A stretch of DNA of 64,000 nucleotides from Pseudomonas allokribbensis (GTDB lineage Bacteria > Pseudomonadota > Gammaproteobacteria > Pseudomonadales > Pseudomonadaceae), in contig NZ_CP062252.1 in NCBI RefSeq assembly GCF_014863605.1, forward strand, positions 4,101,001-4,165,000, given 5' to 3'. A model generated the notes under the pieces. That model saw nothing but the letters and a program-made list of their open reading frames with translations, did not search any database and was not told the DNA's origin. The position numbers and the translations under genes were made by a program. Position 1 is the first letter of the stretch. Every line of letters begins with the position of its first letter. This document shows, piece after piece, positions 33,938 through 43,656 of this stretch.

Positions 33938-34573
33938 TTATTTGAAGTCCACATCGAAGGCCTGATAGAAGGCGTTGCCGGTGTTGGCGACGATCCACAT
34001 CAGGACAACAACGTGATGACCTTGCTTGTTGGCCGGAAGTTTCACCGCGTGATTGACCTTGGCCTTCAGCTCCGCCGCATGACTGTAGTACGGCACTTGC
34101 GGATAGAAGTCCTCGGCGAACGGTTTTGCTTCCAGTTGTGCACGGGTGATGCGTTGTTTCGGGTCCCAGCCATCCTTGGTGATCAGCCAGCGGTAACCGC
34201 GAGTGGTGTGCGGCGCGGTGTATTCCCATTTGACTTCAAGGGTCTGGCCAGGGGTGACGTTGAGCAGCGGCCAGGTGAACGGACGACCGAGTTTCTTGCT
34301 CATTTCCTCGTCGGTGAAGTTCACGCAATCGCGGGCATCGTCCTTGCCACCGCTGAGAATGTGACCGTCGGCCGGAGGCACGACACTCGGGTTATCCGAC
34401 TCGAAAGGCGCCGGGAACGGGCCGGCCACCAGTGCCGGGAAGTTCTTGCCACCTTCCATCTCGTTGACCTGCCAGCCACCGAGCAGTCCTTGTTCGATGG
34501 CCACCGCACCGCGGCTTGCAGGGGAAATGACGCGACCGTGTCGCAGTTGGGTTTGAGCTTGTGGTTGGTTCAT
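33938..34573 (-). CDS. AA10 lytic polysaccharide monooxygenase without signal peptide
   Basis: The ~211-residue protein is an AA10 (chitin-binding/LPMO) domain: GRVISPASRGA at the start, central WEYTAPHTTRGYRWLIT with the second copper-ligand His122, and the C-terminal NTGNAFYQAFDVDF with the axial Phe. These enzymes oxidatively cut crystalline chitin; their copper site needs the amino-terminal His of the mature protein. Here the His (residue 12, in LRHGRV) is preceded by eleven polar residues and no signal peptide. The ATG at 34573 has CGGAG 8 bases upstream. Probably co-transcribed with the GH18 gene. Confidence 0.88.
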   Translation of the reverse strand: MNQPQAQTQLRHGRVISPASRGAVAIEQGLLGGWQVNEMEGGKNFPALVAGPFPAPFESDNPSVVPPADGHILSGGKDDARDCVNFTDEEMSKKLGRPFTWPLLNVTPGQTLEVKWEYTAPHTTRGYRWLITKDGWDPKQRITRAQLEAKPFAEDFYPQVPYYSHAAELKAKVNHAVKLPANKQGHHVVVLMWIVANTGNAFYQAFDVDFK

Positions 34574-34598
34574 GTTTTTCACTCCGTTGATTTAAGAA

Positions 34599-34617
34599 CT
34601 CTCCTTTCCGAGGAGAG
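34599..34617. other. Hairpin in the leader of the LPMO transcript
   Basis: CTCTCCT and AGGAGAG pair around a 5-base loop, 26 bases upstream of the LPMO start, inside the transcribed leader that would follow a promoter at the LexA box. It could affect translation; evidence is sequence symmetry only. Confidence 0.4.
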
Positions 34618-34704
34618 GCCTTCAAGCTAACGGAGGGGGATTTTTTGTCCATCGGCGGTTTTGTCGCTGCCTGCGGCGGTGAAATGCGTAAAACACCGAA
34701 AATA

Positions 34705-34720
34705 CTGGATATAAATACAG
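34705..34720. promoter_or_regulatory. LexA (SOS) box upstream of LPMO/chitinase genes
   Basis: CTGGATATAAATACAG matches the LexA consensus CTG-N10-CAG with the AT-rich core; read on the minus strand it is CTGTATTTATATCCAG, 14 of 16 bases identical to CTGTATATATATACAG, with TA flanks on both sides. The only gene starting nearby is the LPMO gene at 34573 on the minus strand (box 132 bases upstream); the gene on the other side (hemerythrin) ends rather than starts at 34797. No other LexA box was noticed in the window. Confidence 0.75.
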
Positions 34721-34796
34721 TACATTGCGACGACGCTCACCCAACGCATGGCAAAAAGCCTACACGGCGTCATTACAAAAACCTGCATTCACCGGC

Positions 34797-35234
34797 TCAG
34801 GGAAGCTGCGCCTTGAACTCCTTTTCATACTGCCCGGCGAGCTGTTCTTTCTGTTTGTCGTCGAGCAGCTTGCCAGCCATCTGGAAGAACTTCTGCTCCT
34901 CCTCCTTCAAGTGGTGATGGACCTTGTCCGAGAGCTTTTTCGCCGCGGCCAGCCAGGCCGGACTGGACATTTCGGTCTCGTCGAGCTCCTCCATCATTTC
35001 GTCCATTTCATGGTGTTCGGCGATGGCGTGGCGACTGAGATCGACGCCGTTGTCGAACTCCATCAACGGGATGTAGAAGTGGCGTTCTTCGGCCGTTTCG
35101 TGGGCCTGCAGTTCGGCTTTGAGTTGCTTGTAGGCTTCGACGCGTTCCGGGGTATCGCCGCTGGTCTTGATCAAGGTCTTGGCGTACCCACGCTGGCGAT
35201 CGTGGCTCTCGCGAAGGGCTTCGAAAATGTTCAT
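34797..35234 (-). CDS. Hemerythrin HHE-domain protein
   Basis: The 145-residue protein is built of hemerythrin-type helices with iron-ligand His/Glu residues in ESHDRQRGY, AHETAEERHFY, AIAEHHEMDEMMEE and HHHLKEEEQKFF. It probably binds a di-iron centre and acts in oxygen, NO or iron-stress handling, as proposed for such proteins; the precise role is not known. The start at 35234 (MNIFEALRESHD) is preceded by GGAG; the open frame runs to 35333. It is transcribed towards the LexA-box region but its stop precedes it. Confidence 0.88.
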   Translation of the reverse strand: MNIFEALRESHDRQRGYAKTLIKTSGDTPERVEAYKQLKAELQAHETAEERHFYIPLMEFDNGVDLSRHAIAEHHEMDEMMEELDETEMSSPAWLAAAKKLSDKVHHHLKEEEQKFFQMAGKLLDDKQKEQLAGQYEKEFKAQLP

Positions 35235-35383
35235 GGACTCTCCTCGATAAACGCATTCGGAATGAACGCCTTCAAGGGCTAGACCCCAACGCTGGAGCGA
35301 CGGTTCCAACTGTTCGATGCCGGGATGGATCAATTGACCGAGGCGCGATAGGCTGCCGGTTCACTGCCATAAGGATGTTGCAC

Positions 35384-35809
35384 ATGAGTTTACGGATCGA
35401 GCTGTCGCAAGACTCTACAGAAGAAGAACGCCTGGCCATTCTGGCGCCGCTGCACGCCTACAACGTCGCTCAGGCCGGGATTGCCGTATCGGAGCCGCTT
35501 ACGCTGCTGGTACGCGATGAACACGACACCATTCTGGGTGGACTCTATGGCCGGTTGGTCTGCCAGTGGCTGTTTGTCGATTTGCTGTCGGTGCCGGAGC
35601 AGGGTCGCCACCAGGGGATCGGGTCGAAACTGATGCGCATGGCCGAAGACCTGGCGCGTGAGAAGGGTTGCATCGGGGCCTGGCTCGACACCTTCGATTT
35701 TCAGGCGCCGGAATTCTACAAGAAGCTGGGATATAGCCAGTTTGGCGAGTTGTCGGATTACCCGCCGGGGCACAAACGCATGTTTTTCCAGAAGCGTCTG
35801 GACGTCTGA
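35384..35809 (+). CDS. GNAT-family N-acetyltransferase
   Basis: The 141-residue single-domain GNAT has the acetyl-CoA-binding region LLSVPEQGRHQGIGSKLMRMAEDLAREKG (residues ~65-95) and the C-terminal YKKLGYSQFGELSDYPPGHKRMFFQK. The pattern resembles small acetyltransferases annotated as YafP/ElaA-like without substrate. The start at 35384 is preceded by AAGGA at 9 bases. It is divergent from the hemerythrin gene and convergent with a lipoprotein gene. Confidence 0.84.
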   Translation: MSLRIELSQDSTEEERLAILAPLHAYNVAQAGIAVSEPLTLLVRDEHDTILGGLYGRLVCQWLFVDLLSVPEQGRHQGIGSKLMRMAEDLAREKGCIGAWLDTFDFQAPEFYKKLGYSQFGELSDYPPGHKRMFFQKRLDV

Positions 35810-35829
35810 ACCCCGCGGATCGCTAGGTG

Positions 35830-36180
35830 TTACAGACAGGTCGCCAACGCCGCCAGCCGGCGCTTGGCGACAAAGTCATCCTTCTGCGCGTAGTAGCTCA
35901 GCACCGTGCCGGACGCATTCGTGGTCACGTCGACAAACGACTCCGCCGAACGGGTGTAGACCGTCGAACCGCCCTTCTTGCCCGGTTGCAGATACGCCGC
36001 CGCATCGACGCCGAACACCGCTTCGTCCTGCCAGGCGAATTGCACGCACTGGGCCACGACTTTCTCGGGTTTGTCCGAGTTCAGGACTTTGTAAGGGGTT
36101 TGCGTGCGGGCGTCTTCCATCGCCGAACCCGCGCAACCGGCCAGCAGGGTTGCCGCCAGTGCCACCATCAGCATTCGCAT
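35830..36180 (-). CDS. Small lipoprotein of unknown function
   Basis: The 116-residue protein has signal sequence MRMLMVALAATLLAGC, with the lipidated Cys at residue 16, followed by a polar domain with two further Cys (VAQCVQF, ALATCL at the end) that could form a disulfide. The body (STVYTRSAESFVDVTTNASGTVLSYY) is strand-rich. I do not recognise a characterised family, although similar proteins occur in many pseudomonads. It is convergent with the GNAT gene. Confidence 0.72.
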   Translation of the reverse strand: MRMLMVALAATLLAGCAGSAMEDARTQTPYKVLNSDKPEKVVAQCVQFAWQDEAVFGVDAAAYLQPGKKGGSTVYTRSAESFVDVTTNASGTVLSYYAQKDDFVAKRRLAALATCL

Positions 36181-36316
36181 TGCATTCGCTCATTCGGAAA
36201 AAAAACGGACTGTATCACCGCAACGCGCAAAATCGTTCTGCTTTACTGCATTTAGAGCGCGACACCCGCCGGCCGCTGCGGCACATTAAAGGTCATCAGC
36301 CCCACAAGGAAACCCC

Positions 36317-36646
36317 ATGGCGCCTACCGACCAGCGACATGAACATGCCCTGAAACTGTTTCTCGATGCACACCCTGAAGTGCGCGAAGCCCTCGATCAT
36401 CTCAACCCGTTGCTGGCCCAGGCCAAAGGCGAAACCCCGGCACAGTACCGCGAAGAACGCCTGCACGAAGCCTTCGAAGCCGAGGCCGAAAGCCAGGGCT
36501 TGTTTGCCTGGGAACTGACGCTGCAACTGACCGCTGCAACGCCCGAGGACTATCAGGCGCAACGCCTGGAAGTGCATCGGGAAGTGGCGGAGATGGCCGG
36601 GATGGAATGGTTGGAATATTGCGACCTTTATGGCATAGAACCCTGA
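36317..36646 (+). CDS. Small acidic protein, DUF6388-like
   Basis: This 109-residue soluble protein begins MAPTDQRHEHALKLFLDAHPEVREAL. It is rich in Glu and Ala, predicted helical, with no signal peptide or Cys cluster. From memory it matches a Pseudomonas group labelled DUF6388; function unknown. AAGGA lies 8 bases before the ATG. It is followed after 25 bases by a DUF1275-like membrane protein gene in the same direction. Confidence 0.7.
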   Translation: MAPTDQRHEHALKLFLDAHPEVREALDHLNPLLAQAKGETPAQYREERLHEAFEAEAESQGLFAWELTLQLTAATPEDYQAQRLEVHREVAEMAGMEWLEYCDLYGIEP

Positions 36647-36671
36647 CCTCTACGCAAGGACATCCGCACCA

Positions 36672-37376
36672 ATGCTGCCAACCCTCTCGACTCACCGCGC
36701 CAGCCCCGGCCACTTGCATATGCAGAAATGGCGCGGTCGCGTAGGGCTGGCCATGGTGGCCGCGCTCTCGGTCCTGGCGGGGATGACCGATGCCATCGGC
36801 TTCATGGCCAGTGGTGACTTCGTTTCATTCATGAGCGGGAACACCACACGGCTGGCGGTGGCGATCAGTGATGGCGATGTGAGTCTGACGCTGCGGCTGG
36901 TGATCCTGGTCGCGACGTTCATCCTCGGCAACGCCCTCGGCGTGGTGATCGGTCGCCTCGGCAGGCGCCGCGCACTGCCGTTGCTGCTGTGCATCGCGAC
37001 ACTGCTCTGCGGGGCCGCCGCCTGGCCGTCCGATGTGCAACTGCCGGCATTGCTGGCGGCAATCACCGCCATGGGCATGCTCAATGCCGCGGTGGAGGAA
37101 GTGAACGGTCTGGCGGTCGGACTGACCTATGTCACCGGTGCACTCTCGCGGTTCGGTCGCGGTCTGGGGCGCTGGATAATGGGCGAGCGGCGCAATGGCT
37201 GGCGCGTGCAACTGGTGCCGTGGAGCGGCATGTTCATCGGCGCCATCCTCGGTGCCGTGCTGGAGCATCACCTGGGGCTCAAAGCGCTGTACGCCAGCGG
37301 TTTGCTGGCTGCGTTGATCGGCCTGGTCTCGCTGAAAATCCCCCGGCGCTGGCAGTTGGGGTACATGCCGCGCTGA
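36672..37376 (+). CDS. YoaK/DUF1275-family membrane protein
   Basis: The 234-residue protein has about six hydrophobic segments beginning after a short hydrophilic N-terminus, with the YoaK signature MTDAIGFMASGDFVSFMSGNTTRLA at residues ~38-62. The family is widespread in bacteria and of unknown transport function. The ATG at 36672 has AAGGA 11 bases upstream. It probably belongs with the upstream small acidic gene; the tus cluster begins 78 bases downstream of its stop. Confidence 0.85.
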   Translation: MLPTLSTHRASPGHLHMQKWRGRVGLAMVAALSVLAGMTDAIGFMASGDFVSFMSGNTTRLAVAISDGDVSLTLRLVILVATFILGNALGVVIGRLGRRRALPLLLCIATLLCGAAAWPSDVQLPALLAAITAMGMLNAAVEEVNGLAVGLTYVTGALSRFGRGLGRWIMGERRNGWRVQLVPWSGMFIGAILGAVLEHHLGLKALYASGLLAALIGLVSLKIPRRWQLGYMPR

Positions 37377-37453
37377 AGTCTGCGGCAACATCCACTTCGC
37401 CGCCCCGCCGAGAAAGCTTTATCATGGCCGCAGTTTTGCTGATCGAGTCCGTC

Positions 37454-37846
37454 ATGAAGTTCGCCATTGCGTTGTTTTCCGCCGCCCATGCGCCCTCCTC
37501 GCGCCGCGCCCTGCTGTTTGCTCAGGCCGCGCTGGCCGGCGGGCATGAAATCGTCCGGCTGTTTTTCTATCAGGACGGTGTCTACATCGCGTCTGACGCC
37601 GTGGTCACGCCGCAGGACGAACTGGACCTGCCCAAACAGTGGCGAACGTTTATCACCGAACAAAACCTCGACGGTGTGGTGTGCATCGCCGCCGCTTTGC
37701 GCCGTGGCGTGTTGAATGCCGAGGAAGCCGGGCGTTATCAGCGTGAAGCCGTGGCGGTCAGCGCGCCGTGGGAATTGTCCGGCCTCGGCCAGTTGCATGA
37801 CGCGGTTCAGGATGCCGACCGTCTGATCTGTTTCGGAGGCGCATGA
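37454..37846 (+). CDS. tusD: Sulfurtransferase complex subunit TusD
   Basis: The 130-residue DsrE-family protein forms, with TusB and TusC, the complex that accepts sulfur from TusA and passes it to TusE for 2-thiouridine formation on tRNA wobble U34 by MnmA. The conserved Cys lies in LDGVVCIAAALRRGV around residue 77. The start at 37454 (MKFAIALFS) fits the family; the gene overlaps nothing, and TusC starts one base past its stop. MnmA is encoded at 59520 in this window. Confidence 0.93.
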   Translation: MKFAIALFSAAHAPSSRRALLFAQAALAGGHEIVRLFFYQDGVYIASDAVVTPQDELDLPKQWRTFITEQNLDGVVCIAAALRRGVLNAEEAGRYQREAVAVSAPWELSGLGQLHDAVQDADRLICFGGA

Positions 37847-37847
37847 C

Positions 37848-38204
37848 ATGGCCAAGTCCCTTCTGATTATCAGCCGTCAATCGCCGTGGTCCGGCCCCGG
37901 TGCCCGCGAAGCATTGGATATCGTGCTGGCCGGCGGTGCCTTCGATCTGCCGATCGGCCTGCTGTTTCTCGACGACGGTGTGTTGCAACTGGCCGCCGGG
38001 CAAAACGCCAAGGCCCTGCAACAGAAAGACCTGAGCGCCAACCTGCAAGCGTTGCCGATGTTCGGTGTGGAAGAGCTGTTCTACTGCGCCGACAGCGCCA
38101 GTGCTCGCGGCCTCGGCGATCGTTCGCTGGACGAGGCTCAGCCTTTGGCCGCCGATGAAATCACCGCCCTCATTGACCGTTACGACCAGGTGATCACCCT
38201 CTGA
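37848..38204 (+). CDS. tusC: Sulfurtransferase complex subunit TusC
   Basis: The 118-residue DsrF-like subunit of the TusBCD complex starts MAKSLLIISRQSPWSG and carries the DsrE/F fold with LSANLQALPMFGVEELFYCAD towards the C-terminus. It acts in cytosolic sulfur relay to tRNA. It starts one base after tusD stops and its stop overlaps the tusB start by one base, which indicates translational coupling. Confidence 0.92.
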   Translation: MAKSLLIISRQSPWSGPGAREALDIVLAGGAFDLPIGLLFLDDGVLQLAAGQNAKALQQKDLSANLQALPMFGVEELFYCADSASARGLGDRSLDEAQPLAADEITALIDRYDQVITL

Positions 38205-38497
38205 TGTCGACTTTGCATGTGTTGTCCCATTCCCCGTTCGGCGACGAACGCCTGACCAGTTGCCTGCGCCTGCTCGGTTCTGCCGACGCGCTGTTGCTGT
38301 CTGGCGATGCTGCTTATGCGCTGCAACCCGGCACTGCGCCGTTCATTGCGCTGGAAACCCGTCGGGTGAAACTCTTCGTTCTGGCCGAAGACGCGCAAGC
38401 CCGCGCCGTGCAGGTTCCGGATTGGGCCGAATCCATCGATTACCCGGCCTTCGTCGAACTGTCGATCCACCACGACAAGGTCAATTCCTGGCTATGA
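38204..38497 (+). CDS. tusB: Sulfurtransferase complex subunit TusB
   Basis: The 97-residue DsrH-like subunit, starting MSTLHVLSHSPFGDERL, is the third member of the TusBCD heterohexamer. It is small and usually the most variable of the three. The ATG overlaps the tusC stop codon by one base, and its own stop overlaps the tusE start by four bases (ATGA), so all are translated as one unit. Confidence 0.9.
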   Translation: MSTLHVLSHSPFGDERLTSCLRLLGSADALLLSGDAAYALQPGTAPFIALETRRVKLFVLAEDAQARAVQVPDWAESIDYPAFVELSIHHDKVNSWL

Positions 38498-38829
38498 ATG
38501 CGCTGACCGTCGGCGCCCGCGCCATCGAACTGGACAAGGACGGCTTCCTGGTCGACCTGAACGACTGGTCGGCCGAAGTCGCCAGCGCCCTCGCCGCTGC
38601 CGAAGACATCGAACTGAGCGCCGAACACTGGGAAGTCCTCGAACTGCTGCGCAGCTTCTATGCCGAATTCCAGCTGTCCCCGGCCACCCGGCCGCTGATC
38701 AAATACACCGCGCTCAAGCTCGGCGCAGAGAAAGGCAACAGCCTGCACCTGAACCGACTGTTCAAAGGCACCCCTGCCAAACTCGCCGCGAAACTGGCGG
38801 GCCTGCCCAAACCGACGAATTGTCTATGA
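38494..38829 (+). CDS. tusE: TusE (DsrC-like sulfur carrier)
   Basis: The 111-residue DsrC-family protein accepts persulfide sulfur from TusBCD and delivers it to MnmA. Family landmarks are LDKDGFLVDLNDWS near residue 14 and the C-terminal functional Cys, here the second-last residue (PTNCL). The start ATGA overlaps the tusB stop; its stop overlaps the next start (ybiB, 38826) by four bases. Confidence 0.92.
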   Translation: MNALTVGARAIELDKDGFLVDLNDWSAEVASALAAAEDIELSAEHWEVLELLRSFYAEFQLSPATRPLIKYTALKLGAEKGNSLHLNRLFKGTPAKLAAKLAGLPKPTNCL

Positions 38830-39827
38830 CCGACTATCCAGCGCTGACCCTCGAAACGCCCGCCGAGCACCCGTTCGCCCAGTTCGTGCGCATCCTCGGC
38901 AAGGGCAAGCGCGGCGCCCGCGACCTGACCCGCGAGGAAGCCCGGGAAGCCATGGGTATGGTGCTCGACGAAGCCGTCGAAGAAACCCAGCTCGGCGCCT
39001 TCCTGATGCTGCTGCGGCACAAGGAAGAAAGCGCCGAGGAAATGGCCGGCTTCACCGAAGCCCTGCGTGAACGCTTGCAGGCGCCAGCACTGAAGGTCGA
39101 TCTGGACTGGCCGACCTATGCCGGCAAGAAGCGTCACCTGCCGTGGTATCTGCTGGCAGCCAAGTGCCTGGCACAGAACGGCGTGCGCATCTTCATGCAC
39201 GGCGGCGGCGCGCACACCGCCGGGCGCTTGTACTCCGAACAACTGCTCGGTGAACTGAACATCCCGCTGTGCCGCAACTGGCAACAGGTCGGCGCGGCGC
39301 TGGACAACGGTGGCCTGGCGTTCATGCCACTGTTGGACTGGGCACCGCAGCTGCAGCGAATGATCGATCTGCGCAATACCCTCGGCCTGCGTTCGCCTAT
39401 TCATTCGCTGGCGCGGATCCTCAATCCGTTGGGCGCGCGTTGCGGCTTGCAGAGTATTTTCCACCCCGGCTATCAGGCTGTGCATCGCGATGCCAGTGGT
39501 CTGCTCGGCGATACGGCGATCGTGATCAAAGGTGACGGCGGCGAAATCGAGATCAACCCGGATGCCGACAGCCACCTGTACGGCACCACCGGCGGCGAGA
39601 GCTGGGACGAGGAATGGCCGCAGTTGTCGGCGCAACGCCACGTCAAACCGGCGTCGCTGGATGTCGAGCATCTGAAGGCCGTCTGGCGTGGCGACGTGGT
39701 CGACAGCTATCCGCAAATGGCCCTGATTTCGACCATGGCCCTGGCCCTGCGAGGCCTTGGCCAAAGCCGCGAACAAGCCTTCGAAACTGCCGAGCAATAC
39801 TGGGCCGCACGGAACAAATCGATTTAA
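38826..39827 (+). CDS. ybiB: YbiB-family glycosyltransferase-like protein (TrpD2)
   Basis: The 333-residue protein is similar in fold to anthranilate phosphoribosyltransferase (TrpD) but belongs to the YbiB/TrpD2 group, which binds nucleic acids rather than making tryptophan precursors. Visible segments are ILGKGKRGARDLTREEAREAM and FMHGGGAHTAGRLYSEQLL. Its start at 38826 overlaps the tusE stop, tying it to the tus operon; in E. coli ybiB is LexA-controlled, which I cannot see here. Biochemical role uncertain. Confidence 0.85.
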   Translation: MTDYPALTLETPAEHPFAQFVRILGKGKRGARDLTREEAREAMGMVLDEAVEETQLGAFLMLLRHKEESAEEMAGFTEALRERLQAPALKVDLDWPTYAGKKRHLPWYLLAAKCLAQNGVRIFMHGGGAHTAGRLYSEQLLGELNIPLCRNWQQVGAALDNGGLAFMPLLDWAPQLQRMIDLRNTLGLRSPIHSLARILNPLGARCGLQSIFHPGYQAVHRDASGLLGDTAIVIKGDGGEIEINPDADSHLYGTTGGESWDEEWPQLSAQRHVKPASLDVEHLKAVWRGDVVDSYPQMALISTMALALRGLGQSREQAFETAEQYWAARNKSI

Positions 39828-39918
39828 CCGATCATTCACGCCCGATCTTTGCGCTTTTTGTTCGAACTCATCGGAATAGACTCGGCTCCAACGATTATTG
39901 GTTTGTGGAGTCTTGATC

Positions 39919-40920
39919 ATGGGTTTACTCGTCGACGGCCGCTGGCAGGACAAGTGGTACGAAAGCAGCAAGGACGGCGCGTTCCAGCGTGAACAGGCGC
40001 AGCGTCGCAACTGGGTCACTCGCAACGGTGAGCCTGGCCCGAGCGGTGAAGGCGGTTTTGCCGCCGAGGCCGGGCGCTATCACCTCTACGTCTCCCTCGC
40101 CTGCCCTTGGGCGCATCGCACGCTGATCCTGCGCAAGCTCAAGGGCCTGGAAAGTCTGATCGATGTTTCGGTCGTCAGTTGGCTGATGCTGGAAAACGGC
40201 TGGACCTTCGACCAGAACCTCGGCTCGACCGGCGACAAACTCGACCACTTCGACTTCATGCACCAGCGCTACACCGCTGACACCGCCGACTACACCGGCC
40301 GCGTCACCGTACCGGTTCTGTGGGACAAAAAGCTCAAGCGCATCGTCAGCAACGAATCGGCGGAGATCATCCGCATGTTCAACAGCGCCTTCGACGACTT
40401 GACCGGCAACGATCTGGACTTCTATCCGGCGCCGTTGCGCGGTGAGATTGATGCGCTGAACGAGCGGATCTATCCCGCCGTGAACAACGGCGTGTATCGC
40501 GCCGGGTTTGCTACTTCGCAGAACGCCTATGAAGAGGCTTTCGATGATGTGTTTGCCGAACTGGATCATCTGGAGCAGGTGCTGGGCGCCAACCGTTATC
40601 TGACGGGTGAATACCTGACCGAGGCGGACGTGCGGTTGTTCACCACGCTGATTCGTTTCGACGCGGTGTATCACGGGCACTTCAAATGCAATCTGCGGCG
40701 GATCAGCGATTATCCGAACCTGTCGAACTGGCTGCGTGAGATGTGCCAGTGGCCGGGCGTTGCCGAGACCGTGGATTTCCAGCACATCAAGAACCACTAC
40801 TACGGCAGCCACAAGACCATCAACCCGACCGGGGTGGTACCGAAGGGGCCGAAGCAGGATTTCAATGTGGCCCATGACCGGGACCGGTTGGGCGGGAAAG
40901 GGGTTTGGCGCCGAGGTTGA
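39919..40920 (+). CDS. Glutathionyl-hydroquinone reductase (YqjG-like GST)
   Basis: The 333-residue protein is a xi-class glutathione transferase that reduces glutathionyl-hydroquinones. The catalytic Cys is in SLACPWAHRTL near residue 64, following the N-terminal WQDKWYESSKDGAFQRE; the C-terminal FNVAHDRDRLGG region is also present. GGAG lies 9 bases before the ATG at 39919. A hairpin terminator follows at 40928. It stands alone. Confidence 0.9.
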   Translation: MGLLVDGRWQDKWYESSKDGAFQREQAQRRNWVTRNGEPGPSGEGGFAAEAGRYHLYVSLACPWAHRTLILRKLKGLESLIDVSVVSWLMLENGWTFDQNLGSTGDKLDHFDFMHQRYTADTADYTGRVTVPVLWDKKLKRIVSNESAEIIRMFNSAFDDLTGNDLDFYPAPLRGEIDALNERIYPAVNNGVYRAGFATSQNAYEEAFDDVFAELDHLEQVLGANRYLTGEYLTEADVRLFTTLIRFDAVYHGHFKCNLRRISDYPNLSNWLREMCQWPGVAETVDFQHIKNHYYGSHKTINPTGVVPKGPKQDFNVAHDRDRLGGKGVWRRG

Positions 40921-40927
40921 AAGCAGC

Positions 40928-40958
40928 ATGATCGTTCCCACTCGATGGGAACGATCAT
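40928..40958. terminator. Terminator between YqjG-like gene and cysG
   Basis: ATGATCGTTCCCA and TGGGAACGATCAT form a perfect 13-bp stem with loop CTCGA, positioned between convergent stops at 40920 and 40966. Confidence 0.8.
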
Positions 40959-40965
40959 TTCAGGC

Positions 40966-42360
40966 TCAGACCTGCGCCTGAGCGCCTTCGAACCACGCCA
41001 GTTTCTCGCGCAGTTGCACCACTTCACCGACGATCACCAGCGTCGGCGCATGGACTTCATGCTCCGCCACCAGACGCGGCAGGTCGGCCAGCGTGCCGGT
41101 GAAGACCCGCTGATTGACTGTGGTGCCCTGCTGGATCAACGCTGCCGGGGTATCGGCCGCACGACCATGCTTGATCAACTGCTCGCAGATGATCGGCAAC
41201 CCCACCAGCCCCATGTAGAACACCAACGTCTGCGCCGGCGCGACAAGGTCGGCCCACGGCAGATCGGTGGAACCGTCCTTCAGGTGCCCGGTGACGAAAC
41301 GCACCGACTGCGCGTAATCACGATGGGTCAGCGGAATACCGGCATACGCCGCGCAACCGCTGGCCGCCGTGATGCCCGGCACCACCTGGAACGGGATGCC
41401 ATGGGCCGCCAGTTCTTCGATCTCTTCGCCACCACGGCCGAAGATGAACGGATCCCCGCCCTTCAACCGCACCACGCGCTTGCCAGCCTTGGCCAGATCC
41501 ACCAGTTGCTGGTTGATCTGATCCTGCGGTACGGCGTGATCGGCGCGACGCTTGCCGACGTAAACCCGCTCTGCATCGCGACGGCACAGCTCAAGAATCG
41601 CCGGAGCGACCAAACGGTCATACAGCACCACATCGGCTTGCTGCATCAGGCGCAAGGCGCGGAAGGTCAGCAGATCCGGATCACCCGGCCCCGCGCCCAC
41701 CAGATACACCTCGCCCGTGGCCACGGCCGCTTCGCCATCGATTTTCGCCTGCAACAGACGTTCGGCTTCAGCGCCCTGCCCGGCCAGTTGCCGGTCGGCA
41801 ATCGGCCCCTGGAACACGTCTTCCCAGAAGGCACGACGCTGCTGCACATCGGGAAACAGGTTTTTGACCTGATTGCGAAAACGTGCGGCCAGACCGGCCA
41901 GATGGCCGTAGGTCGAAGGAATCCAGGTTTCGATCTTGGCGCGAATCAGCCGGGCCAGCACCGGCGCATCGCCGCCGCTGGAGACCGCAATGATCAGCGG
42001 CGAACGATCAACGATCGCCGGGAAGATCACGCTGCACAGCGCCGGCGCATCCACCACGTTGACCGGCACGCAACGCCGATGAGCATCGGCGGAAACTTGC
42101 GCGTTCAAGGCTTCATCGTCGGTGGCGGCAATGATCAGCCCGCAACCGTCCAGATCCGTTTCGGCGTAACCGCGCGACAGACACTCGCCACCGCTGGCGG
42201 CAACCAGCTCGCGCAGTTGCGCTTCGATTTCAGGTGCGACCACCCGCAGCAGCGCACCGGCATCGGCCAGCAGGCGGGATTTGCGCAAGGCAATCTCCCC
42301 CCCACCGACGACCAACACACGACTGCCGCGCAGGTTGTGAAACAGCGGCAGATATTTCAT
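40966..42360 (-). CDS. cysG: Siroheme synthase CysG (trifunctional)
   Basis: The 464-residue fusion makes siroheme from uroporphyrinogen III. The N-terminal half is an NAD-binding precorrin-2 dehydrogenase/ferrochelatase ([15 protein letters not shown] near residue 16; [13 protein letters not shown]). The C-terminal half is the SAM uroporphyrinogen methyltransferase ([15 protein letters not shown] near 218; [21 protein letters not shown]). Siroheme serves sulfite and nitrite reductases. It abuts serS: the serS stop codon ends one base from the cysG ATG, so the two are likely co-transcribed. Confidence 0.97.
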   Translation of the reverse strand: MKYLPLFHNLRGSRVLVVGGGEIALRKSRLLADAGALLRVVAPEIEAQLRELVAASGGECLSRGYAETDLDGCGLIIAATDDEALNAQVSADAHRRCVPVNVVDAPALCSVIFPAIVDRSPLIIAVSSGGDAPVLARLIRAKIETWIPSTYGHLAGLAARFRNQVKNLFPDVQQRRAFWEDVFQGPIADRQLAGQGAEAERLLQAKIDGEAAVATGEVYLVGAGPGDPDLLTFRALRLMQQADVVLYDRLVAPAILELCRRDAERVYVGKRRADHAVPQDQINQQLVDLAKAGKRVVRLKGGDPFIFGRGGEEIEELAAHGIPFQVVPGITAASGCAAYAGIPLTHRDYAQSVRFVTGHLKDGSTDLPWADLVAPAQTLVFYMGLVGLPIICEQLIKHGRAADTPAALIQQGTTVNQRVFTGTLADLPRLVAEHEVHAPTLVIVGEVVQLREKLAWFEGAQAQV

Positions 42361-43653
<1,293 letters not shown>

Positions 43654-43656
43654 TTA

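Noticed and set aside
34748..34816. 22-codon ORF on the + strand after the LexA box
   Set aside because: No ribosome-binding site and no hydrophobic stretch like known SOS peptides; the box is better explained by the LPMO promoter on the other strand.
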